Below the pieces are notes generated by a model. That model was not told the DNA's origin. It did not search any database and worked only from the letters and a program-made list of their open reading frames with translations. Below, in pieces: positions 1 to 8,045 of a DNA stretch of 35,599 nucleotides. Position numbers and translations under genes: made by a program. Position 1 is the first letter of the stretch; every line of letters begins with the position of its first letter. Location of the stretch: assembly GCA_039680175.1 (NCBI GenBank), contig JBDKTO010000061.1, positions 1-35,599 of the forward strand. Direction: 5' to 3'. This stretch comes from Veillonellales bacterium. Its GTDB lineage: Bacteria > Bacillota > Negativicutes > JAAYSF01.

Positions 1-110
1 GTTTTCAAGGAACACTCGGCTGTTCTCAGCCTGCTGCCGTTTGCGACGACGCGCATGGATGCGCTAGTGTCGAGGGTGTGCCATGGACGGCACGCTTACC
101 CGAGACAGCT
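1..110 (-). ncRNA. Structured leader, probably the 5' leader of an rRNA operon leaving the window
   Basis: Read on the minus strand this stretch follows a strong promoter and folds into successive hairpins. They are a stem TGTC-GA-GGGT-GTGCC closed by GGCAC-GCTT-ACCC-GA-GACA (68-107) with facing GA/GA steps, a perfect GCGCAT/ATGCGC hairpin (51-64), and GGCTG/CAGCC (18-31). The last bases read GTTCCTTGAAAAC, which resembles the boxA-like sequence TGTTCTTTGAAAAC found just upstream of 16S and 23S genes in Firmicutes. No open frame is present. I infer that an rRNA operon starts just beyond the left edge on the minus strand. Another structured RNA is possible because the rRNA itself is not visible. 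Confidence 0.55.
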
Positions 111-115
111 TTTAT

Positions 116-144
116 ATATTACCACGGTTTAACCACTATGTCAA
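116..144 (-). promoter_or_regulatory. Near-consensus sigma-A promoter driving the left-edge leader
   Basis: On the minus strand there is a perfect -35 TTGACA (139-144), a 17-base spacer and a -10 TAATAT (116-121). Transcription would start near 109 and run left out of the window into the structured leader. The strength and position fit an rRNA promoter. Confidence 0.75.
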
Positions 145-164
145 TATTTATTTCCCCAATTCTC

Positions 165-221
165 AACAACCTATCAGCTATTTACTCCATTTAATCTTTA
201 CGACTGAACTGATAGGTTGTT
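165..221. repeat. 13-bp perfect inverted repeat downstream of tyrS
   Basis: AACAACCTATCAG (165-177) is the exact reverse complement of CTGATAGGTTGTT (209-221), with 31 bases between. It lies between the tyrS stop and the leftward promoter. It has no T-run on the minus strand, so it is not a classical terminator. It could be a transcript 3'-end stem or a protein-binding site upstream of the promoter. Confidence 0.55.
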
Positions 222-245
222 ATTCTAACCAAATCAATATGAACT

Positions 246-1463
246 TTATTCTACTATAATCCGATGATAGCTTTTCTTGCCTTTACGGATGATTAAGCTA
301 TTGCTGTCAAACAGAGCCGCATTCAGCAAGAAATCAGGATCAAGGATCTTAGCCTCGCCGATATAAAGACCGCCTTGTTGAATTAGCCGCCGACCTTCGC
401 TTTTAGATGCGATAATTCCCGTATTGGCAAGCACATCAATCAGCTTTTTCCCTACACTATCCGATCGAATTGTCACCGTCGGTGCATTATCCAATGCTCC
501 GATTCCGCCGAATAACGCTTCCGCCCCCTGCTGAGCCTTTTCAGCTTCTTCCTGGCCGTGGACCAGCTTTGTAACTTCAAAGGCCAGGGTTTTCTTGGCA
601 ATATTAATTTCTTTATCTTTAAGTGCACCTAGCCGGTGAACCTCAGTCATTGGCAAAAAGGTAAGCAGCGCTAAGCATTTTTCTACATCAGCATCATCAA
701 CATTGCGCCAATACTGATAAAAATCATAAGGAGAAGTTTTTTCGCCGTCAAGCCACAAAGCACCTTTCTCCGTCTTACCCATCTTTCTCCCATCACTTGT
801 GGTGAGAAGAGTAAAGGTAAGTCCGTAGGCCGGTTTACCTTCTTTGCGGCGAATAAGATCCGCCCCGGCAAGAATATTGGACCACTGGTCGTCGCCGCCC
901 ATTTGCATAATGCATCCGCACCGGCGGTTGAGTTCTAAAAAATCATAACCCTGCATTAACATATAGTTAAACTCCAGGAAAGATAACCCTTTTTCCAATC
1001 GCTGCTTAAAGCATTCAGCAGTCAACATGCGATTGACTGAAAAATGAACGCCAATATCCCGGAGAAATTCCACATAATTAAGTCCCAGCAACCAATCCGC
1101 ATTATTAAGTAATAATGCCTTGTCATCAGTAAAATCAATAAATCGCTGCATCTGTTTTTTAAAGCGTTCGCCGTTATGCCTTATATCATCCTGCGTCATC
1201 ATTTTTCGCATATCCGTCTTGCCTGAGGGGTCCCCTACCATCGCTGTTCCACCGCCAATGAGACAGACAGGACGATGACCGGCCCGCTGCATATGTGCCA
1301 TAACCATCATTCCCAGAAAATGGCCAACATGCAGGCTGTCGGCAGTAGGATCGAACCCAATATAAAATGTAATCTTTTCTTTTGCTAACAGTTCGGCAAT
1401 CTCATCGTCGTGAGTAAGCTGTTGGACAAACCCACGTTCTTTAAGAGTATCAAGAACATTCAT
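246..1463 (-). CDS. tyrS: Tyrosyl-tRNA synthetase
   Basis: Class I aminoacyl-tRNA synthetase that activates tyrosine with ATP and charges tRNA-Tyr in the cytoplasm. The 405-residue length is normal for bacterial TyrRS. Visible marks are the HIGH-type signature HVGH in [16 protein letters not shown] (about residues 34-49), the tyrosine-site segment around YMLMQGYDF and QMGGDDQW, and the KMSKS-type loop as KMGKT. The C-terminal S4-like RNA-binding domain (about 340-405) contains [11 protein letters not shown]. The ATG is preceded by AGGAGG eight bases upstream. The gene stands alone: the upstream terminator at 1526-1560 closes the tRNA operon, and the short 5' region has no room for a T-box leader. 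Confidence 0.97.
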   Translation of the reverse strand: MNVLDTLKERGFVQQLTHDDEIAELLAKEKITFYIGFDPTADSLHVGHFLGMMVMAHMQRAGHRPVCLIGGGTAMVGDPSGKTDMRKMMTQDDIRHNGERFKKQMQRFIDFTDDKALLLNNADWLLGLNYVEFLRDIGVHFSVNRMLTAECFKQRLEKGLSFLEFNYMLMQGYDFLELNRRCGCIMQMGGDDQWSNILAGADLIRRKEGKPAYGLTFTLLTTSDGRKMGKTEKGALWLDGEKTSPYDFYQYWRNVDDADVEKCLALLTFLPMTEVHRLGALKDKEINIAKKTLAFEVTKLVHGQEEAEKAQQGAEALFGGIGALDNAPTVTIRSDSVGKKLIDVLANTGIIASKSEGRRLIQQGGLYIGEAKILDPDFLLNAALFDSNSLIIRKGKKSYHRIIVE

Positions 1464-1525
1464 TGCTCAAAAGCCTCCTTTTATTTATCAAATCTATATT
1501 AAATCCAAATTCTTTTCAAGAAGGA

Positions 1526-1560
1526 CAAAAAACTCCTGACAAGTCAGGAGTTTATTTTTT
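1526..1560 (-). terminator. Intrinsic terminator of the five-tRNA operon (bidirectional)
   Basis: The stem AACTCCTGAC (1531-1540) pairs with GTCAGGAGTT (1543-1552), flanked by A-runs and T-runs on both sides. On the minus strand the stem is followed by TTTTTT, directly after the last tRNA gene. It separates the tRNA operon from tyrS. Confidence 0.85.
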
Positions 1561-1562
1561 AT

Positions 1563-1651
1563 TGGTGCCGAGGACCGGAATCGAACCGGTACGGAGATCA
1601 CTCTCCGAGGGATTTTAAGTCCCTTGCGTCTGCCAGTTCCGCCACCCCGGC
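1563..1651 (-). tRNA. tRNA-Leu (anticodon TAA)
   Basis: An 89-base class II tRNA with a long variable arm. Acceptor GCCGGGG pairs with CCTCGGC, discriminator A, and encoded CCA at 1563-1565. The anticodon loop reads ACTTAAAAT with TAA in the centre. It is the last gene of the Asp-Phe-Gly-Cys-Leu operon. Confidence 0.96.
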
Positions 1652-1694
1652 AAAAGGGTTTTAAACTTTTCTAATGGAAAAACTAAACTTTTTT

Positions 1695-1768
<74 letters not shown>

Positions 1769-1774
1769 TTAAAA

Positions 1775-1849
1775 TGGAGCGGAAAACGAGATTCGAACTC
1801 GCGACCCCCGCCTTGGCAAGGCGATGCTCTACCGCTGAGCTACTTCCGC
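1775..1849 (-). tRNA. tRNA-Gly (anticodon GCC), copy 1
   Basis: A 75-base tRNA with acceptor GCGGAAG, anticodon loop TTGCCAA and encoded CCA. It is identical to the second copy at 8174-8248 apart from one base in the D loop. Confidence 0.96.
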
Positions 1850-1855
1850 ATTATA

Positions 1856-1931
<76 letters not shown>

Positions 1932-1943
1932 ATTTAAACAAAA

Positions 1944-2020
1944 TGGCGACCCGGATGGGACTCGAACCCATGACCTCCGCCGTGACAGGGCGGCATTCTA
2001 ACCAACTAAACTACCGGGCC
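1944..2020 (-). tRNA. tRNA-Asp (anticodon GTC)
   Basis: A 77-base tRNA with acceptor GGCCCGG, anticodon loop CTGTCAC, discriminator G and encoded CCA. It is the first gene of the five-tRNA operon, just downstream of two tandem promoters. Confidence 0.96.
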
Positions 2021-2040
2021 ATATGATGAATTGCATAGTT

Positions 2041-2069
2041 ATTGTATTTGATTTATCGGAATATGTCAA
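2041..2069 (-). promoter_or_regulatory. Proximal promoter of the tRNA operon
   Basis: On the minus strand: TTGACA (2064-2069), a 17-base spacer and TACAAT (2041-2046). The predicted start is near 2034, about 14 bases before tRNA-Asp. Confidence 0.8.
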
Positions 2070-2119
2070 CCCTTATTCCTCAATCAAAATTACTTTATGC
2101 AATCGCAGTAACATTGGAT

Positions 2120-2147
2120 ATTATAACATATCCATTATTATTGTCAA
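2120..2147 (-). promoter_or_regulatory. Distal promoter of the tRNA operon, overlapping the cheY stop
   Basis: On the minus strand: perfect TTGACA (2142-2147), a 16-base spacer and perfect TATAAT (2120-2125). The TGA stop codon of the upstream response-regulator gene (2144-2146) is part of the -35 hexamer, so the two genes are packed without spare sequence. Confidence 0.8.
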
Positions 2148-2530
2148 GAGTTTTCATAAAGAGAAGCAGACTCCTCCAAAATTTTATTAACCGTATCCCT
2201 TACTTGATTAGGATCAAATGGCTTAACGATAAAATCTGATGCCCCAGCCTTTAGAGCATCAGTGATAACGGCTCGCTGTCCAATAGCCGTTACCATAATA
2301 ACCCGCGCTAATGGATTTTCCGCATGAATGAGTTTTACCGCTTCGATACCGTCCATCTTCGGCATAGTAATATCCATTGTCGTAAGATCCGGCTGAAACT
2401 GGCGATACGCCTGCACTGCCTCTTTTCCATTCCCGGCTTCAGAAACTATTTCGTGCCCGTTGTCAATCAGAATCTTTTTTAACATCATACGCATAAATGC
2501 TGAATCATCACAAACCAATATTCGTGCCAA
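2144..2530 (-). CDS. cheY: CheY-like single-domain response regulator
   Basis: A 128-residue receiver domain with no output domain, so it should act by binding a partner such as the flagellar switch when phosphorylated. The acidic pocket D8-D9, phospho-acceptor D53 (TMDITMPKMDG), T81 (MVTA) and K103 (VKPF) are all present, so it should be active. Translation starts at TTG (2530). The ribosome site GTAGGAGG overlaps the TAG stop of thiD, which suggests translational coupling. No chemotaxis or flagellar genes are in view, so a role in motility is likely from family resemblance but not proven by context. Confidence 0.85.
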   Translation of the reverse strand: MARILVCDDSAFMRMMLKKILIDNGHEIVSEAGNGKEAVQAYRQFQPDLTTMDITMPKMDGIEAVKLIHAENPLARVIMVTAIGQRAVITDALKAGASDFIVKPFDPNQVRDTVNKILEESASLYENS

Positions 2531-2544
2531 AAGAAAATACCCTC

Positions 2545-3351
2545 CTACTCAATCAAGCCTGACTTCCTATATAATTCATAAAAATGATGAGTGGGACCGA
2601 CCCCACCGCCTAATTGAAACCCATGTTGGATCGCAATCGTGACATAACGCTTTGCCTCTCGAATCGCAGTCTCCACTGACAGTCCTTTCGCCAATCCGGC
2701 GGCAATAGCGGAAGAAAAAGTACATCCTGTGCCATGAGTATGAGCATTATCAATTCGTTCATTGGAAAATACGGTAAAAATTCGTCCGTCATATAATAGA
2801 TCACAGGCATCCCCAGGCAAATGTCCCCCTTTAATCAATACATACGTCGGCCCCATGTTTTTAATAGCAATAGCGGCCTTTTCCATACCGGTTCTGTCTT
2901 CAACAGAGAATCCGGCAATCTCTGAGGCTTCATAAAGATTTGGTGTTACAATCAGAGCTAAGGGGACTAATCGTTCAATCAACGCCGCTACCGCATTCGG
3001 CTGCAGCAAATAGCTGCCGCTTTTCGCTATCATCACCGTATCTAACACAACATTTTTCGCCCGGTATTGTTGTAAAGCATCGGCAACTGTATTGATAATA
3101 GCCGCACTTGACAGCATGCCAATTTTCACAGCATCCACCGGAATATCGGTATAAACAGCAGCAATTTGATCACGGATGATTGCCTGATCCAGTTCTCTGA
3201 TACTAGTTACTCCACAGGTATTTTGAGCAGTAATTGCTGTAATCGCACTCATGCCAAAAACGCCACAGGCAGCGAAAGTTTTTAAATCTGCCTGAATTCC
3301 AGCTCCGCCACTGGAATCTGAACCCGCAATCGTCAACGCCGTATGCAACAT
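2545..3351 (-). CDS. thiD: Hydroxymethylpyrimidine/phosphomethylpyrimidine kinase
   Basis: Ribokinase-family enzyme that phosphorylates HMP and then HMP-phosphate to give HMP-pyrophosphate for thiamine synthesis. Its 268 residues match the family. The N-terminal substrate site TIAGSDSSGGAGIQADLKTF is at residues 7-26. The middle KGGHLPGD and the C-terminal anion-hole/ATP segment HGTGCTFSSAIAAGLAKG carry the catalytic Cys/Gly pattern of ThiD. The ATG has AGGAGG upstream. Its stop overlaps the ribosome site of the downstream response regulator. A transporter of the family that can carry thiamine precursors lies close by, divergently oriented. Confidence 0.92.
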   Translation of the reverse strand: MLHTALTIAGSDSSGGAGIQADLKTFAACGVFGMSAITAITAQNTCGVTSIRELDQAIIRDQIAAVYTDIPVDAVKIGMLSSAAIINTVADALQQYRAKNVVLDTVMIAKSGSYLLQPNAVAALIERLVPLALIVTPNLYEASEIAGFSVEDRTGMEKAAIAIKNMGPTYVLIKGGHLPGDACDLLYDGRIFTVFSNERIDNAHTHGTGCTFSSAIAAGLAKGLSVETAIREAKRYVTIAIQHGFQLGGGVGPTHHFYELYRKSGLIE

Positions 3352-3376
3352 AAAGGGATATTCCTCCTACTGACCA

Positions 3377-4042
3377 TTATTCAGTTAACCTGCGGCGCAT
3401 TTCAGCAAGTGTTGGCCTAAGGTTAACTTCTATTTTTTCTTCCAGTTCATTTAGCTGTTTACATTCAAATACTGCAGCCATTTCCGGTGTTCGGTGAAGA
3501 CGAAGTTCACCGAAAAAATCATCGCGAAAAACATTATAATAAATCGTTAAGTTGCTCTCGGCAGCAAAATCGCTATAATCAATAATAATATAAGCACCAT
3601 TAAGCACTTTTAGCGGTTCAAACGGCCGAATATACAGCTCAAACCCGGAAATTTCACTTGGCAGCTGTTTCGCATATGTCCACTCTAAAATCTTTTTATC
3701 TTTAACAATACTGCTTAATGCGCTTTCATTAAATACAGCTAAATCATGTATCGTTTTTGCCATTCGCATGGAAAGAACTCGTTCTAAAGCAGAAAGATCG
3801 CCAACGATAAACCCAATATCGCAATATTCGGTAAGGCCAGCAACTACCTGTGCTAAATAATCCTTCGTTTCGCTATCATATAAAACAGAAAAGCTGCGAT
3901 GACAGCCGGAATTTTCATAACAAAAAATCAAAAACTGAGTATTCCGCCTTGTTAATTGCTTTTTTAAGATAAAACCATTTATTTCTGCCGGCAATGATGC
4001 TAAAAATGTCCATTGCTGAATCTCCTGAATTACATCTTCCAT
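3377..4042 (-). CDS. Uncharacterised 221-residue protein with two similar halves
   Basis: I do not recognise a family. An open frame continues upstream to 4231, but those codons overlap the oppositely transcribed lipoprotein gene, so I place the start at the ATG of MEDVIQEIQ (4042). The upstream GGGAG is 12 bases away, so the start is not certain. The two halves resemble each other: W-T-F-L-x-x-LPAEINGF-I-L near residue 11 and W-T-Y-x-x-x-LPSEISGF-E-L near residue 119, each followed by a hydrophobic strand-rich stretch. No signal peptide or membrane segment is visible. The C-terminal end is charged (EIEVNLRPTLAEMRRRLTE). It lies just upstream of thiD with 25 bases between, so it may share a transcript with thiD-cheY. 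Confidence 0.6.
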   Translation of the reverse strand: MEDVIQEIQQWTFLASLPAEINGFILKKQLTRRNTQFLIFCYENSGCHRSFSVLYDSETKDYLAQVVAGLTEYCDIGFIVGDLSALERVLSMRMAKTIHDLAVFNESALSSIVKDKKILEWTYAKQLPSEISGFELYIRPFEPLKVLNGAYIIIDYSDFAAESNLTIYYNVFRDDFFGELRLHRTPEMAAVFECKQLNELEEKIEVNLRPTLAEMRRRLTE

Positions 4043-4172
4043 CTCTAATTTCAACTCCCACTTTATTAGATATTCTGTATTATCCTGAAAAAACCTGCTT
4101 GCTTGGTAACCAAAAGTCAATCCGGTGAATATCATGCAGTAGTTTCTAAACAAAGCATCAGGGGGGATACAT

Positions 4173-5249
4173 ATGAATAGGGGTATCTGGGTAAAATTGA
4201 TTTCACTGCTGGTTGCGGCACTTTTTCTCACAGCCTGCGGTCAAAATCCTGCTACCCAAACCTCACTAAAACAAGGTCCGGCATGGGCAGCCACGCTGAC
4301 TCCGCTTTCCCAGGAAACGGTAGTAAAAGTAGGTATGAAACAAGTCGTTTCCGATGCCGGAATTCTCATCGGCATGGCCAAAGGATATTACAATGATTTA
4401 GGTATAAAAATTGAACCGGTGCAATTCAATTCCGGACAGGAGATGATCAACCAGCTTGCTGCCGGACAATTGGATGTTGGCGCAACGGTTACAGCCTCCG
4501 GCTTATTCAATGCCATATCCCGGGATATTCCTGTGAAAATTGTAGCGGATAAAGGCATTAACGTTCCCGGCAAGGGCTATTACCGGTTGGTTATTCGCAA
4601 AGACTTAGTAGATACTATCAAAGATTATACTGACTTGCGCGGTAAAAAAATTGCCATTGTCGGTACAGCTTCTTTGGATGAAATTGCCTTGGTACGGGTT
4701 TTGGAAAAAGGCGGTTTAACCGTCAATGATATTGATCTGCAAGTCATCCGGGCTTTTCCTGACATGCTGGTTTCCCTTGGCAATAAGAGCATTGACGCCG
4801 CCATGGTCATCGAGCCTTTTGTAACTCAGGGTATGTCAAAAGGCCTTCTGGACCCATGGAAAGATCCCGCCGAATATGATCCTGACGCCCAAACAGCACT
4901 GCTTGTATTTGGCCCGAGCATGACGAAAAATCCCCAAATTGCCGATCGCTTTATGACGGCATATATAAGATCGATACGGGATTACAACGATGCTTTTTTT
5001 AAAGACAAAGACAAACAACAAATTGTCAATATCCTTTGCAAGTACTCAGTTACTAAAGATCCTGTTCTCTATGAAAAAATGTTTCCCACCGGCTTAAATC
5101 CCGACGGTTATGTTCGTATGAAAGGAATCGAAATGGACTTAGCCTGGTACAAACAAAACAATTTATTGAAATCCGACCTTCAAGTTCAGGATGTTGTCGA
5201 TAACCAATTTGTCGATTTTGCCCTGAAAGTCCTGGGTAAATATCAATAA
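4173..5249 (+). CDS. ABC transporter substrate-binding lipoprotein (SsuA/TauA/ThiY-like)
   Basis: The solute receptor of an ABC importer, anchored by lipid on the outer face of the cytoplasmic membrane. The signal peptide ends in the lipobox LFLTAC with C22 as the lipidated residue. The mature part has the NMT1/SsuA pattern: VKVGMKQVVSDAGILIGMAKGYY, then AAGQLDVG and LRGKKIAIVGT. The family takes up sulfonates, taurine, nitrate or the thiamine precursor HMP and its formyl derivative. Closeness of thiD makes a pyrimidine precursor of thiamine attractive, but no TPP riboswitch is visible upstream. GGGGGGA precedes the ATG. It is followed by its permease and ATPase genes in the same direction. 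Confidence 0.88.
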   Translation: MNRGIWVKLISLLVAALFLTACGQNPATQTSLKQGPAWAATLTPLSQETVVKVGMKQVVSDAGILIGMAKGYYNDLGIKIEPVQFNSGQEMINQLAAGQLDVGATVTASGLFNAISRDIPVKIVADKGINVPGKGYYRLVIRKDLVDTIKDYTDLRGKKIAIVGTASLDEIALVRVLEKGGLTVNDIDLQVIRAFPDMLVSLGNKSIDAAMVIEPFVTQGMSKGLLDPWKDPAEYDPDAQTALLVFGPSMTKNPQIADRFMTAYIRSIRDYNDAFFKDKDKQQIVNILCKYSVTKDPVLYEKMFPTGLNPDGYVRMKGIEMDLAWYKQNNLLKSDLQVQDVVDNQFVDFALKVLGKYQ

Positions 5250-5279
5250 TGCTATTTACTGCCGGGAGGCGATTATAAA

Positions 5280-6050
5280 GTGAAAATTCCTAATCATACT
5301 ATTTTAATCCGCACCCTTTCTGTGTTATCGCCCCTTAGTTTGCTGCTGCTGTGGGAGTTTTTGGCTCGCATAAATGCTATCGACATACGGTTATTGTCAA
5401 GTCCCAGCCTAATCATCCAATCTTTTATCCCGCTGCTGCTTTCCGGAGAACTGCTTTACAATACTTTTGTCAGTGTACAGCGGGTGTGGTGGGGATTTCT
5501 GGTAGGTTCCATTCCCGGCGTACTGCTCGGTATCAGTATGGGATTATCGCCTTTGGTTCGCTCGGCCTTTGAACCGATGATCGCCGCCACCTATCCCATT
5601 CCCAAACTAGCCCTGATGCCATTGATTCTCCTCATCTTTGGCTTGGGTGAAACCTCAAAAATATTTACCATCGCTATTGGCGTCTTTTATTTAGTAGTCA
5701 TTAATACGATGGCCGGAGTATTAAGTATTGACAAAATTTATTTAGATGTAGCCAAAAATTTCGGGGCCAGCCGTAAAAATTTTTATCTGACCATCGCTTT
5801 ACCCGGCGCTTTGCCAATGATTTTTGCCGGCTTAAAACTCGGCATGGGAATGGCGTTAATTCTAATCGTCGCCGCTGAACTGTCGGCAGCCAAAGCCGGC
5901 GTTGGCTGGATGATTTGGCGGGCCTATGATATGTTTGATATTGAGCAAATGTTTGTGGCTTTGATTATGCTGTCAGTACTGGGTTATCTTTTTTCGCTTT
6001 TATTGGATATGTTTGAACGCTGGGCACTTCCCTGGAAACAACAAACTTGA
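5280..6050 (+). CDS. ABC transporter permease (SsuC/TauC/ThiX-like)
   Basis: Membrane component of the importer, 256 residues with about six hydrophobic segments. The conserved cytoplasmic EAA-type loop that contacts the ATPase is at about residues 155-185 (LDVAKNFGASRKNFYLTIALPGALP). Translation starts at GTG (5280) with GGGAGG upstream. It lies 30 bases after the receptor gene and 18 bases before the ATPase start, so the three genes form one operon. Confidence 0.92.
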   Translation: MKIPNHTILIRTLSVLSPLSLLLLWEFLARINAIDIRLLSSPSLIIQSFIPLLLSGELLYNTFVSVQRVWWGFLVGSIPGVLLGISMGLSPLVRSAFEPMIAATYPIPKLALMPLILLIFGLGETSKIFTIAIGVFYLVVINTMAGVLSIDKIYLDVAKNFGASRKNFYLTIALPGALPMIFAGLKLGMGMALILIVAAELSAAKAGVGWMIWRAYDMFDIEQMFVALIMLSVLGYLFSLLLDMFERWALPWKQQT

Positions 6051-6068
6051 CAACAGGAGGTGCAGTGC

Positions 6069-6872
6069 ATGAATTATGAAATCGATAGCATAACGATATC
6101 GAATGTTAATAAAATTTTTACTACCCGATCGGGACGGGTGGCTGCACTTCAAGATATCAATCTGACAATCGGCGATGGCGAATTTTTCTGTATTGTCGGT
6201 CCCAGCGGCTGTGGAAAAACTACGCTGCTTCGCATTTTAGCCGGACTGGAAGATGCCTCAAACGGTAAAATCCAGATAAATACCGTTAACAATACGAACC
6301 GTCCTTTAAATTCAATGGTCTTTCAAGAACAATCGATTCTGCCTTGGATGACAGTGCTCGATAATGTGGGATACGGCTTATGTATGAGGGGTATTGCAAA
6401 AAAAGAGCGCAAAAAAATCGCCCAGCATTACATACACATGATCGGGCTGGATAAATTTGCGCAAGCCTACCCCTGCCAGCTTTCCGGCGGCATGAAACAG
6501 CGAGTCAGCGTTGCCCGCGCTTTTGCCAATGACCCGGAAATATTGCTAATGGATGAACCTTTTGGCGCATTGGATGAACAAAACCGAATTATTTTACAGC
6601 AAGAACTGCTTCATATCTGGGAAAACAGCCAAAAAACCACCGTATTTATCACCCATAGTATTGATGAAGCCTTATGCCTGGGCGACCGGGTAATGGTAAT
6701 GACTGCCCAGCCCGGCAGAGTCAAGGCCATTATTGATATCGATTTACCCCGTCCCCGGGATATTGCCAGCATCCGAACCACCTTGCACTATAACGAGTTA
6801 TTCCAAAGAATATGGCTCAGCCTGCGAGATGAAGTACTCAAAGGCAAAGAACATGAACTAAGCGGCCTATAA
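6069..6872 (+). CDS. ABC transporter ATP-binding protein (SsuB/TauB/ThiZ-like)
   Basis: A 267-residue ATPase that energises the importer. Walker A is GPSGCGKTT, the Q-loop is [10 protein letters not shown], the signature is LSGGMKQRV, Walker B is [13 protein letters not shown] and the switch histidine is in [13 protein letters not shown] at 6060 lies inside the ribosome site AGGAGG (6055-6060), so the ATG at 6069 is the proper start with eight bases of spacing. It is the last gene of the operon and is followed by a terminator at 6876-6920. Confidence 0.93.
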   Translation: MNYEIDSITISNVNKIFTTRSGRVAALQDINLTIGDGEFFCIVGPSGCGKTTLLRILAGLEDASNGKIQINTVNNTNRPLNSMVFQEQSILPWMTVLDNVGYGLCMRGIAKKERKKIAQHYIHMIGLDKFAQAYPCQLSGGMKQRVSVARAFANDPEILLMDEPFGALDEQNRIILQQELLHIWENSQKTTVFITHSIDEALCLGDRVMVMTAQPGRVKAIIDIDLPRPRDIASIRTTLHYNELFQRIWLSLRDEVLKGKEHELSGL

Positions 6873-6875
6873 ATA

Positions 6876-6920
6876 AAAAAGCCTGAATCCGACGGCAAAT
6901 AGACCGGGTTCAGGCTTTTC
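6876..6920. terminator. Bidirectional intrinsic terminator
   Basis: GCCTGAATCC (6881-6890) pairs with GGGTTCAGGC (6906-6915) through one G-T pair. TTTT follows on the plus strand and TTTTTTATTT on the minus strand. It ends both the ABC operon and the small convergent gene. Confidence 0.85.
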
Positions 6921-6946
6921 AAGGCTGCAGGCGCCATTGGCTCATA

Positions 6947-7138
6947 CTACTCTTCTTCCGTTCCGCCATAGGTATAATCAAATTCAGCAGTTGCAATATT
7001 GTTCGCTACTATCGCATTTTCTACCGGATCAGGCAGATCCGTAGAATCTTTCTTTGAATATGCTCTTATATCCCTTGGTTCCTGCTCAAAAAAATCTCGT
7101 TCCTTCGGTAAATAAGGTGCTTTCTTTTTATTTTTCAT
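6947..7138 (-). CDS. Small uncharacterised protein, 63 residues
   Basis: A Lys-rich N-terminus (MKNKKKAPYLPKERDFF) is followed by an acidic, Pro-containing tail ending TYGGTEEE. It has no membrane segment or recognised motif. It is supported as a real gene by a clear AGGAGG nine bases before the ATG and by the terminator just after the stop. Function unknown. Confidence 0.65.
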   Translation of the reverse strand: MKNKKKAPYLPKERDFFEQEPRDIRAYSKKDSTDLPDPVENAIVANNIATAEFDYTYGGTEEE

Positions 7139-7344
7139 CGTTGCTGCCTCCTCTTTATGCCTTGACTATATCTAGTTTTTCACGTATTAAAAAATATATG
7201 AGCGACAACAAAACCCAACCCCCGTTGTTGAATTCTAAAAAATTCAAATAAAAAAGGAACCATCCGTATGAGACTGTCATCTTCGGTTATATCGGCGTCT
7301 ACCCTAAGATAGTTTTTTATATCGTCTAGCGTCATAGAATCGCC
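7139..7344. other. Intergenic region without a recognisable gene
   Basis: AT-rich spacer between the small minus-strand gene and the mazEF promoter. I see no ORF with a ribosome site, no tRNA and no terminator. A short near-repeat AAAAAATT/AATTCAAAT around 7230-7250 is the only structure noticed. Confidence 0.5.
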
Positions 7345-7377
7345 TTGCTTTTAGTATATACATAGAATATACTAAAA
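7345..7377 (+). promoter_or_regulatory. mazEF promoter with overlapping operator
   Basis: -35 TTGCTT (7345-7350), a 17-base spacer and -10 TATACT (7368-7373). Superimposed is a perfect 11-bp inverted repeat TTTTAGTATAT (7349-7359) / ATATACTAAAA (7367-7377) with seven bases between. An operator covering both promoter boxes is what autorepression by the antitoxin, alone or with toxin, would need. Confidence 0.75.
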
Positions 7378-7398
7378 CTAAGAAAGGATGTGCCTAGC

Positions 7399-7650
7399 AT
7401 GATTATTACAAGCATTGCAAAATGGGGGAATAGCCAAGGAATCCGCCTGCCCAAAGAAGTGTTAGAACAGGTGAATTTGAAGCATAAAGATAAACTATCC
7501 GTTGTTATTAATGGCGAAGAAATTATTCTAAAAAAAATCGTTGAAACAAATGAAAACAGGCTTAAAAAATTATTTGAGAATTACACAGCCGGAGATTATA
7601 TCTGCAAAGAAATAGAATGCACTCCTGCTGTTGGCAAAGAGGTTTTCTAA
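7399..7650 (+). CDS. mazE: MazE-type antitoxin (AbrB/SpoVT swapped-hairpin fold)
   Basis: An 83-residue DNA-binding antitoxin. The N-terminal swapped-hairpin signature ITSIAKWGNSQGIRLPKEVL is at residues 3-22, followed by the LSVVINGEEIILKK strand pair. The C-terminal tail (about 50-83) should wrap the toxin. A GTG at 7390 is also open, but AAAGGA ten bases before the ATG at 7399 favours that start. The stop overlaps the mazF start by one base (TAATG). Confidence 0.88.
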   Translation: MIITSIAKWGNSQGIRLPKEVLEQVNLKHKDKLSVVINGEEIILKKIVETNENRLKKLFENYTAGDYICKEIECTPAVGKEVF

Positions 7651-7991
7651 TGTTTCGACAATCGCCTGAAATAGGAGATATAATTCTTCTTAACTTTGTC
7701 CCTCAGTCCGGCAATGAAATCCAAAAAAGGCGGCCAGCACTTGTCATTTCTTGTACGTTTTTTAATGAAACTACTGGATTTTCAGTCGTCTGTCCAATAA
7801 CTTCAACCCAAAATAGCTTCCCTTTGCATATATCTTTAGACAGCAGGACAACTACCCACGGCGATATCTTAATCGAACAGCTAAAATCATTGGATTATAA
7901 TGCACGTTCATGGTCTTTTTTAGAAAAAGCACCAAACGACATCTTAGATCGTGCTATAGATTTAGCCAAAAACTATATAATAGGTAAATAA
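7650..7991 (+). CDS. mazF: MazF/PemK-type endoribonuclease toxin
   Basis: A 113-residue mRNA interferase. The family core is visible: GDIILLNFVPQSGNEIQKRRPALVIS at the N-terminus with the catalytic Arg region, then VVCPITS and the later DILIEQLKSLD segment. The start is the ATG overlapping the mazE stop, which gives coupled translation. A terminator follows at once. Both genes look intact. Confidence 0.9.
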   Translation: MFRQSPEIGDIILLNFVPQSGNEIQKRRPALVISCTFFNETTGFSVVCPITSTQNSFPLHISLDSRTTTHGDILIEQLKSLDYNARSWSFLEKAPNDILDRAIDLAKNYIIGK

Positions 7992-7995
7992 TTTT

Positions 7996-8027
7996 AGCCG
8001 GATAATGTTTTTATTATCCGGTTATTT
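7996..8027 (+). terminator. Terminator of mazEF
   Basis: CCGGATAAT (7998-8006) and ATTATCCGG (8013-8021) form a perfect 9-bp stem with a T-rich loop, followed by TTATTT. Confidence 0.75.
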
Positions 8028-8045
8028 CATTGTCGCCAAAGAGGC

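Noticed and set aside
1464-1530. T-box leader for tyrS
   Set aside because: Only about 65 bases separate the tRNA terminator from the tyrS start, with no specifier stem or T-box sequence.
4043-4172. TPP riboswitch in front of the ABC importer
   Set aside because: No CUGAGA or ACCUGAU-type core was found, and the spacer is too short for a full element plus terminator.
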